A stretch of 64,000 nt of DNA, taken from assembly GCA_036571765.1 (NCBI GenBank), contig BROE01000016.1, positions 17,626,121-17,690,120 on the forward strand, written 5' to 3'. Within the stretch, counting starts at the first letter, position 1; each line of letters starts with the position of its first letter. The DNA comes from Plecoglossus altivelis (lineage: Eukaryota > Chordata > Actinopteri > Osmeriformes > Plecoglossidae). This document shows, piece after piece, positions 24,801-35,800 of this stretch. The position numbers and the translations under genes are program-made. The notes beneath the pieces are model-generated. The model was not told the origin of the DNA, searched no databases, and worked only from the letters and a program-made list of their open reading frames with translations.

Positions 24801-27800
24801 ACACTGTCTCTCTCTCTCACACTGTCTCTCTTTCACACTGTCTCTCTCTTTCACACTGTCTCTCTCTCACACTGTCTCTCTCTCACACTGTCTCTCTCTC
24901 ACACTCTCTCTCTTTCACACTGTCTCTCTCTTTCACACTGTCTCTTTCACACTGTCTTTCACACTGTCTCTCTCTCTCTCACACTGTCTCTCTCTTTCAC
25001 ACTGTCTCTTTCACAGTCTTTCACACTGTCTCTCTCTCACACTGTCTCTCTCTCTCACACTGTCTCTCTCTCTCTCACACTGTCTCTCTCTTTCACACTG
25101 TCTCTCTCTCTTTCAAACATAGACACACATACGCCCTGTCCCTCAGGTGTGGTTGTCAGGGCTACAGGGCCTGGTGTAGGTAGGGCCCAGAATGAAGGGG
25201 CGTAGCGTGAGATAGACAGGATGGAACCTTTGTTCCACCAGGTTCTGTTGTTATACCTCTCTCCTACTCAGAACAGGCCTGCTGGGAACATGCTGAACTG
25301 CCTCTACCTGCTACCTGGGAGAGACCTGTCTGCCTGCTACTACAGAGCTGTCTGTCTGCCTGCCTGTCTGTCTGTCACTACAGAGCTGTCTATCTGCCTG
25401 TCTGTCTTCCTGTCTGTCTATCTGCCTGTCTGTCTGCTACTACAGGCTGTCTATCTGCCTGTCTGTCTGTCTGTCTGCTACTACAGAGCTTTCTGTCTGC
25501 CTGCCTGCCTGTCTGCGTGTTAGAGAGGACAGACAGCCAACACCTTCAGCATGCATATTTACCTGAACTGCAGGGTCATTGAGAGAACATGTTCAGAATG
25601 CTCTGTACTAGGTTCCTCTGTAGAAGATAACCAATCTGTTCACGCTCCAGCAGGCAGGCTCTACAACACGAGTCATAAAGAATTAATGTATGTCATTACA
25701 TTGTGTAGAGCCATTAATTGTGGTTCATATACCAATGTATTCATAAGGCACGGTTGCTACCGATACATATTTTAAGGTAGGTGTGTCTCTGGCTCCAACC
25801 CGTGTTTTTCTTCTTAAAACCAGTGAGCATGGTAGGTAGGCCCTCTCTAACAGGGGACCTACCTGGGATACCTGTACCTGGGATACCTGTACCTAGGCTA
25901 CCTGTACATGGGTACTGCCAATACAAACAAAGTCCTTGCCTCAGGTATCTTCAGGTCACACCCTGTATGTCGAGAGTCGCCATGTCTCAACTAGTTCTGT
26001 TTTCACTCCTCCTTCCCCACCCAACGCCTCCACCAGGTAATCATTACTCTCTTACTCTCTCCCTCTCTCCCCCTCTCTCCCTCTCTCTCTCTCTGCAGAG
26101 AGATTGCATGGGTTGCACCCACCTCGCTGTAGGGGGCGCTCTTGTGTGCTCAGCTCAGCCAGTCAGCGACTGAAGTGAAGAACCCAGATAAATCACAAGA
26201 CTTTTGTTGACACAGAGATTGTACTTAGAAAAACACACCTGGCTGATACAGGGAGAGTGGGAACTGCCCCAGTTTGCGATAGTGATTGAGAATGAGGGAA
26301 GTCAGGACTCTGAGATTACTGGTTTAGAGGGGGCAGGGTAGAGGGGGGCAAGATGGAGGGGACAGGGTAGAAGGGGGCAGGGTTGAAGGAGGCAGGGTGG
26401 AGGGGGGCAGGGTAGAGGGGGGCAGGATAGAGGGGGAAGGATAGAGGGGGCAGAGAAGAGGGGGCAAGATGGAGGGGGCAGGATGGAGGGGGCAGGGTAG
26501 AGGGGGCAGGATGGAGGGGGCAGGATGGAGGCCTGGTATGCGTGCAGCTGGTTACCAGGCCCTGGCAGCGTGGGCGTGTCAGGGAGGAGCCCCATGTGCA
26601 GGCCTCAGCATGATGCGAAGGGGATACCTTGTACACTGAGGGTTTCTGCAGGAGACAGCTCTCTCCTCTGCCTGAGGACACCTCTTCTGTAGCAGGTCTC
26701 CTTAAACAGCTTCACTCTCTGGTCCACGGCACCTCTGATCAGGTCTGTCACCTCCTGTGGAGAACCAGAGGTCAGAGGTCAGAACGTCTTCGGTGTTTAC
26801 AGGGACCGGCAAGGCAGTGCAGCATACAAGCTACCAGGAGAAGGGAAATCCTGGGTCCAGAGAAGGCTAGTCTAGATCAGAGAAGGTTGAGGGAACGGAC
26901 TGCCGGCCTGGGTGAGGTCTAGGAGACAGGAGAGGACAGGGGGGGGGGGGGGGGGGGGAGTGGGGCTAGGAGGTGACAAGGAGATGGGACAGTGAGGAAG
27001 AAGGGGTGGGGGCAGGGACAAACGAAGGTACGGCCAAGGGGCAGCTAGGGGGAAGAGAGAAAGAGCACCCACGGCGAGGGAGGCAAAAACAAAAGGCCGG
27101 GGCGGGCAGGCGCCGCACACGACGAAAGGGCCGGGAAAGGGGGGAAGAGCTGGGAGGTCTGCAGGAGAGCCCGCAGAGGACCCGGAAGCGAGGGGAGGGT
27201 GGGGTAAAAGTCGGTAGGGTCAGGAGAGGACCAGGAGGAGAGGGGGACGGGGGGTAAGAGAAGAACAGGAGAGGCACGAGGGGGCGGGCGGCGCTGGCAG
27301 GGTGGAGGGTGCGGAGGAGACAGGAGAAAGAGGAACAAAGGGAATGGGGGGGGGTAGCGAGACCCCTCCTAGGAATAGTACACATGGGAGAGGCGAGGGA
27401 GAGGTAAGGAAAGCACAGGAGCAAATACAGCCGGTGAGGGAGTAGAGCGAAATGGAAACTCAATAGAGATCAGTACACATATCGCGCCACAATGACAAGA
27501 GCCATGACGATCGACCCAATTAAAAACTCTCGGCTCGTACTTGTCAAGCTAGTCCCCAGGATGATGCCTGTCTTCGTGTAAGCTGCCCGGGCACCCGACC
27601 CGCAGTATCAGTGAAATTCCAAGGGGACTGCTCGGGCTCGATGGTAACAGCACGAAAACACACCGACACAGCCGGGCCCGAGGGCGAAACGGGGCCCAAC
27701 CACCGGACCAAGGGCGAAGGCCCGACCAATTGACCACACACCAACCCCCGACGCCCAACCACACAGCAGGGGACCACAGCACAGTGCATACACACAGCAC

Positions 27801-29823
27801 CCACACACACGACACACAGCTCAGGACGACGCGCGCACACGACACACACTCGCCGACCGGCGACGCACCGCAGCCACACACACTCACGTCGCCGCAACGC
27901 AGAGACACAACGACAGACAATGATGTGCGGAGATGGGCTTACCCACCTCAGCCTGCCTACTGCCGCTCCGATGGTGAGTCCAGCGACGCCCTAGAAGATG
28001 GCTCCAAGCTGTGTAGCGGGCAGCCCAGGGGCAGAGAGTACAGATCCACCAGCACAGCATAGTTCCCACACTGACACACAAAGACACACACCCACAGGTT
28101 GCTCACAGACAACAAAGGACATCAGAGAGAGTGAGTGACAGCAAGACAAACCCCTATGACCCCGCTCCCTCCCAGACACCTCCCCAGGTCGCCCCCCCCC
28201 CTCTCCTCCTCCTCCTCCTTTCTTTGTCTAGCCGTCTCTGTAGTCATCCCTCTCTAAAGAGGCCATGTTTTCAGGCTTTACAGGGCTGGAGGGGGGTTTC
28301 TCCAAGTGTGACAGGAGAGGCAGGGAAACAGGGAGGGAGAGGGAGAGAGAGACAGGGAGAAAGGGAGGGAGGGAGACAGGGAGAAAGAGGGAGGGAGAGA
28401 GACAGGGAGAAAGGGAGGGAGAGAGGCAGGGAGAAAGGGAGGGAGAGGAAGAGGCAGGGAGAAAGGGAGGGAGAGGGAGAGAGGTAGAGAGAGGGGAAGA
28501 CCTCCAGCAAATAGCCATGGCCAGATCTCATCCAGGTACTCTAACCCAAGAGTACCTCTGCCTGGATGGGACTCCAGTATAGAGTGAGCTACTGAGTTCC
28601 TCATCTCTACGCATCTCTCTCTTTATGTCTTCTCAATGCAGTCCAGCTGTGTAAAGTTATATAGAGCAGTACAGAGCTGTGTAGAGCTGAACTGAACTGT
28701 GCAGAGCTGTGTAGAGCATTGCAGAGCTGTTCAGAATTGTGTAGAGCTGTTCAGAGCTGTATAGAGCTTTGTAGAGCTGTGCAGAGCTGTGCAGAGCTGT
28801 GCAGAGCTGTACAGAGCTGTTCAGAGCTGTTCAGAGCTGTATAGAGCTGTGCAGAGCTGTGCAGAGCTATTCAGAGCTGTGCAGAGCTGTGCAGAGCTGT
28901 TCAGAGCTGTGCAGAGCTGTACAGAGCTTTGCAGAGCTGTGCAGAGCTGTGCAGAGCTGTGTAGAGCTGTACAGAAAGCTGAGCAGCAGAGCTGATTCCT
29001 GATGCGCTACGTCACCATATCATCAACAGTAACTCCCATGAGGCACAGGGGCAGGAAAACCTGCGTCTGGTTAAGTTGGCCGTTCCGTCCCTCCTAACTC
29101 GGCCTGATGATGGTTTACACGAGCGAAGGACCCGCTTGGAGACCCGCTTGGAGCAGGGAGATGAGACGCGAGTCTCGTGTGAACCTTCTCTCTCCTTGGA
29201 CAGCTCAGTGATGGATGGGTACCGGACCACCCGCAGCCCCACACAGAGGAACAGCTCTCCTCAGGAGAGATAAAGCACTCAAGAAGTCTACCTGAATGGA
29301 GTGACACAGAGTGTTCACACACACACACGCACACACGCACGCACGCACACAAGAGCTGGCTAGACAATGCCCCTATATGGCATGGGATTTAAGACACATT
29401 AACCACGATGAGTCAGACTGCCTAGTGACTGGGCATCCTAAAAACTGATATGGTTCTCACACACACACATCATTTATCAGAGCGCCTGAGGGCTGCTAGA
29501 TCCAGCCGCTGTGACGAGCCAGCCAGACCAGGCCCCGATGAGAGAGCGCCCCCTGATGGTAAATGTTGGAAGTACACGTACATGTCTCGTCATGGTTAAA
29601 TGAGCAGTTTAATAACCTGACCGGCAGGTAGCCTGCACACTAAGGTGTATCTTTGGTGGATAATATTTAATCAAGGTGCGTTTTTTTTTAAACTGGGCAA
29701 TCATCCTAATGCCCTCTCTACTAATAAATATGAATAGATTAATACAACACATTTCATTAACTTGGTTGGACTTTGTTTAAACACAATACAAGTCAGGAAC
29801 AAGAACAGTGCTTCTGTTGTATA

Positions 29824-29885
<62 letters not shown>

Positions 29886-32800
29886 GCGTGTGCGTGTGTG
29901 TGTGTGTGTGTGCGTGTGTGTGCACAGAGAGAGAGAAAGGGAGTGAGAGAGTAAGAGAAGTGGAGAGATAGAGATCTGCTAGTCTCTCCAGACAGGTCTC
30001 CATTGGTCTCTCTCCTCCTTTGTCTTATGCTGATCCACGGATGGTGATACACGGATGATCGCCGCTTTCAGCTGACTGGTCCCGACAATTACCAGTGCGT
30101 GGGAAAGCAGCGAGGAGGCGGACAGAGAGGAGGCGGAGCGGGGACTGTCAATCACGTAGGGCAGGAGCAACTAGCCGTGAAGTCCCACACTGACTTCCTG
30201 CACATGTTGACTGTTGTCCTGGGATCCTGCTCCGCTCTCCGCCTCGCTCTCTGCCTCCACCCTGCCCCCACCTTGCCCCCTGCCCCCACCCTGCCCCTTC
30301 TCCCTGCCTCGCTCTCTGCCTCCACCCTGCCTCTCCTGCCCCTTCTGCCTGCCTCCACCCTGCCCCCACCCTGCCTTTTCTCCCTGCCTAGCTCTCTGCC
30401 TCGCTCTCTGCTTCCACCCTACCCTTCTCTCTACCTCCACCCTGCCCTTCTCTCTACCTCCACCCTGCCTTGCTCTCTGCCTCCACCCTACCCTTCTCTC
30501 TACCTCCACCCTGCCCTTCTCTCTGCCTCCACCCTACCCTTCTCTCTACCTCCACCCTACCCTTCTCTCTACCTCCACCCTGCCTTGCTCTCTGCCTCCA
30601 CCCTGCCTCGCTCTCTGCCTCCACCCTGCCTTGCTCTCTGCCTCCACCCTACCCTTCTCTCTACCTCCACCCTGCCTCGCTCTCTGCCTCCACCCTACCC
30701 TTCTCTCTACCTCCACCCTGCCTTGCTCTCTGCCTCCACCCTACCCTTCTCTCTACCTCCACCCTGCCCTTCTCTCTACCTCCACCCTGCCCTTCTCTCT
30801 ACCTCCACCCTACCCTTCTCTCTACCTCCACCCTGCCTTGCTCTCTACCTCCACCCTACCCTTCTCTCTACCTCCACCCTACCCTTCTCTCTACCTCCAC
30901 CCTGCCTTGCTCTCTGCCTCCACCCTACCCTTCTCTCTACCTCCACCCTGCCCTTCTCTCTACCTCCACCCTACCCTTCTCTCTACCTCCACCCTGCCCT
31001 TCTCTCTGCCTCCACCCTGCCTTGCTCTCTGCCTCCACCCTACCCTTCTCTCTACCTCCACCCTGCCTCGCTCTTTGGTTCCACCAGATCCTGCCCCTTC
31101 TCTCTGCCTCCACCCTACCCTTCTCTCTGCCTCCACCCTGCCTCGCTCTCTACCTCCACCCTGCCTTGCTCTCTGCCTCCACCAGCCCCTCCAGCATTAC
31201 AGTGAGGGTCAGGAATGTTCCCAGTCCCAGAGTGCCATGTTGAACTTCAGCAGAGCTGTAAAAGGTCTGGAGTCGCTCCCTGTCAGAGTGAGTGAAGCTA
31301 AACGAACGCTCCTGATCAATCTCCTGAAGACAGGTTATGAAGACGTGCCAATCCATCTTTGATCGGGCTCATTTATTTATTATTTATGACTTCAGACCAC
31401 ATGGTAAAATACTGGATTGTGGACAGACATAAGCAGAGAGATCGCTACGTCCGTTTGGAGGGAACAGAAGTGTTGTTTTGCCCAAGTACCCAACAACCAA
31501 ACTCCTGAAAAGCTTCACCAGTCCTTGACTTTGCATTTGGCAGCAAGCCAGACAGCTAGCCGTGGAATAGCTTTGTTTTATCACATTAGAGCAGCCGACC
31601 AAGCCAGACTGGGAACTGGACATTAATGATAAACATTGGTCCCGTCCCTCGCACAAAAACAGCATGTGATTTTTCGCGTTTCTCAGAAAGCAGGAGGCCC
31701 TCTGGAATGCAAACAAACTAACACAATCACACGCTAAATGAGCTTCCATTATAGGATGATTCTCATTAACAGCTTGTTATCTGGACGTGCTCGTTGGGGA
31801 AGTGAAGCTAAAGTTCGGCTTCTGCAGGCAAACAGAAGGTGGTTTGTCACCTTTACAAACTATTCCAAAAAACACAGAACAACCAAAAGAAGAAACAAAA
31901 AGTTTTTTAACAGAAATCAATGAAGAACTTGACCTCATTGAATCATTTACCCCGAGTGTGCAAAGGCTGAGAGCACAGTCATGCCATGTGATCAGAATAG
32001 ATCAGGGGTCATCAACTCCAGTCCTGGAGAGCTACCATCCTGTAGGTTTTCACTTCAACTGCACATAATGTAGCTTCATTCAGCTCATCATCCAGGTCAT
32101 TAGTAGAATCAGGTGTGCTAAATTGAGGTTGAAGGGAAAACAGTCTGGATGGTAGCCCTCCAGGACCAGAGTTGGTGACCCCTGGAATAGACCCTGTCAT
32201 CTTCCATCACAAAGACTGACCACTGGGCCTCTCTGACGACCTTTGACCTCTCGGTGATGAGGCCTCCCAAAGAGACCAATCACAGCTCGTCTCCTGAAGC
32301 CATTGAGGTTAGCCTGGTCTTTTGTGTTGGACGTAATAGAAACCACAAGTGCTTTATCCTCTCCGAGAACAAAGCTAATCTTGAAAAGATCAGGAGAATT
32401 CCATCCTAATTAGAAATCCATGTATGGCCTTTGGATATGGATTTAAATGTGTGACGAGTACCTGTATGGTTGTTTGGGTAGGCCTGCGTGTTATCCTAAA
32501 TGCTCAATAAAGTTTCAAACTTCCTCTCTACTGATGCCCATCTGGTTAAGGTTAGATTTAGGGGTAAGGCAGAGGGTTAGTTCACAGTCATTTGTTTCTG
32601 TTTGGGTATTCTTACTGTGCAAACCGGGCTTGTGAATTTCTATAAATACACTTAGCTCAAAGTGTCCTGTTTGCTCTAGGAAACCCACACATTGTGTTTT
32701 GACGATTGTGATGTCGTAGTGTGTGTGTGTGTGTGGGGGGGGGGGACCTGATTACGAGCAGAGGAAGATCATGGCCTCACGCTAAACTGGGCCAGCTCTT

Positions 32801-35800
32801 CTTTGTTACTGCTCGTGTTTAAGAAGCTGTGAACAGGGTGTGGAGCACAGCAACCAGAATCTGCTACTCAATACCAAGTCTTTCATTCGGCTACCTTTTG
32901 TGTGCTCGTACTGTGTACCAATGCACCCGATAACTCAACCTTTCTCTTCTAATTCCCTCCCAAGTATCTGATCAGTATGACCTGCCAAAAAAATAACTAC
33001 CTTTCCACCCTCGCGGGTCTCCAGATTCACTGCAACCTCAGAACGACAAAAGCCTTTCTACTTTCTGAGTCTAATCAGGAAGCAGACAAACTCTGAAGCA
33101 AGACTGCAGCAACCTTTCCCTTTTCTCCCCAGTGTCCAAGGATCTGGTCTACATCACCCACAGTTCCCAGGACAACCACTACCTTCCGCTTATCTCTCTC
33201 CCAGACTCCCGCCAGCACTGCTGAGAGCTGGGCGCAAGGCCCAGAGCCCTGTAGCACGCCTCCCCACCTCCCTAGCCTTTGCCATCGCTATCACGCCGTA
33301 TAAGAACCAGACCCCCTTCGCCTGCACTTAGCTCGCAGGCTAACACTAACCAGCCACACATGTTTACGCTGAGAGAGGGGGAGGGGGGGGGGTAACAGAT
33401 GCGGTCTCACTCAATAAAACTTACATCTCTCCTTTTTCTTTCGTCCTTTTCCCAGTCCCAGAAGAGGACAGCTCAGAGAGAGAGACCCAGGGGAGCTCCT
33501 CTGATCTGTGGGTGGTAGCTGCCTGCTGAAAGGCTCTGGTCTCTGGGCAAACAGCTCACTGAGTCACCTGGCCTTCCCACCTCAGAACAGAACAACCTCT
33601 CCATTCTCAAAACAGCCAGAACGAGGCGCAGCCCTCTTGAATAAGGGAGGTGAAAACACGAACCCAGTCGTGGTTTAAGGTTTATTCTATTGACGGTGAG
33701 GCGTTTTGTTATTTACAGAAACCGCCGTGGGTATTTTTAGTACGCCATGTTTTCTCCAATCCCAAGAAGGCTGGCACACCTGAGAGCTCTGGATGATCCG
33801 CAGGATCTGACTGCAGGAGAAGAACTGCAACAGCAAGAGTGGACATGAACGTCTCCTGGTAAGTCAGCAATAAGAAGTTTCGCTGTCAACCTCTGGAGAC
33901 AAAGACCAAGCTGGAGTTTTAGCCTCGTCAGGGAACATCAACATGACGAGGCTACGCAGGAGACGACAAACCCAGACAGCATCATCCTCTCCTCAACGCC
34001 ACTCAGTCAGCCATGCACCTTTCAGAGTCAGCCGTGCACCTTTCAGCCAAAGCCGTGCACCTTTCAGAGTCAGCCGTGCACCTTTCACCGTCAGCCGTGC
34101 ACCTTTCACCGTCAGCCGTGCACCTTTCACTGTTAGCCGTGCACCTTTCAGAGTCAGCCGTGCACCTTTCACCATCAGCCGTGCACCTTTCACTGTCAGC
34201 CGTGCACCTTTCAGAGTCAGCCGTGCACCTTTCAGAGTCAGCCGTGCACCTTTCTCCATCAGCCGTGCACCTTTCACTGTCAGCCGTGCACCTTTCACTG
34301 TCAGCCGTGCACGCTGGTCTGAGCTGGCCAGAGATGAAGCTAGCAGAGAGTGGTGGTCTGGTGTGAGCTCATCTGTAGTGTCGACACTAAACAGCACACA
34401 AACGTCTGATGCAGCACTGTGAAACATAACCTCAAAGTCTTTGGCTGCAGTAACATCCTCCTGCTTCCCTCTCTGCAGGGGGATGTTCCTGAACTGCCTG
34501 CAGTCTGCAGTCTGCAGTCTGCAGTCTGATGTTCCAGAACTGCCTGCAGTCTACAGTCTGCAGTCTAGGTTTAATCAGTAAGCCGACAAACTCTGAAACA
34601 GTCTGATGCCCCTGAGCTGCAGGGTGCAGGGTCTGCAGGGTGCAGGGTCTGCAGGGTTCAGGGTCTGCAGGGTGCAGGGTCTGCAGGGTGCAGGGTCAGC
34701 AGGGTGCAGACTGCAAGGTGCAGACTGCAAGGTGCAGACCACAGGATGAGGAGCAGGTACTTGAGATCCTCTGAGCAGGAACACACACAGCCTGTGGCTG
34801 CTTCTATGACCAGACCAGACAGAGCTGCAACTCCAAACATCTGAGGAACCGGTGTGGTAAAACACACAAACACACACAAATAGACATAGACACACAGCCA
34901 CACAGATTCAGACATACACACACACACACGCAGACACACACGCAGACACACACACACACGCAGACACACACAGCCACACAAATGCAGACATACACACACA
35001 CACACAGACACACACACGCAGACACACACACGCACACACACACACACACACACACAGATGCAGACATACACACACACGCAGACACACACACGCTGTTGCT
35101 GTACAACCCAACTAAACAAGAGAGCTGCCCGGTGCCATAGATTAGTCAATAGTATCTTAGTTGAGTGTACAGCTTATAAAGAAGAAAGACTCACTTCTTG
35201 TGTACACAGTGAAAATCATTTATCTACTCCAAACAACGTGACATCTGTCTGTCTTGCGCAAGAAGAGCAGAAAGATGAACCTTAAAAGCCATTGTTGTTT
35301 TTTTTCCCCCCCTAAACCTAAGAAGCTGTTTTTTTTGTGGTTCTCTGGTTAGGCATGGGCGAGATTTCTCAGGGAAAGTAACACAACAGTACCATTATGT
35401 GCCCGCTGGGAATGAAACCTTTGATGAACCTCCGGGGTTCCACGCTCCCACAGCTAGCTAGCTAGCTGGCTAGCTAACGTCAGGGAGGAAGGAACACAGG
35501 GATACGGATGCATCTAACAGCCTGGACATATGAAAGAGATCAAGAGAGTGCGGGCAATATTTGGTCAAGCAGGCACACATGGTATGCAGAGGATGAGAGA
35601 GATCAGTGCAAACTTCCTCTCAATCCTTAGCCCAAACTTTTAATAAATGAAACATCAACACGCCGGGAGACCAGTGGCTTTTGGTGTACTTAAGCAACAC
35701 ATCTGAACAGTATTACTACTGATAGGGCCTGAATGTTTGTGGCTGAGTCTAGTGGAAGAGATTCCTCTACTCTGTATCTCTGGGGCTATTTATACTTGGT

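Noticed and set aside
30099..31362. Leu/Pro/Ser repeat protein of about 370 residues
   Set aside because: A 23-bp tandem repeat read in three rotating frames; several frames are equally open.
33943..34427. Heptapeptide repeat protein (VSRAPFT)
   Set aside because: The 21-bp repeat keeps frames open on both strands; no flanking gene structure.
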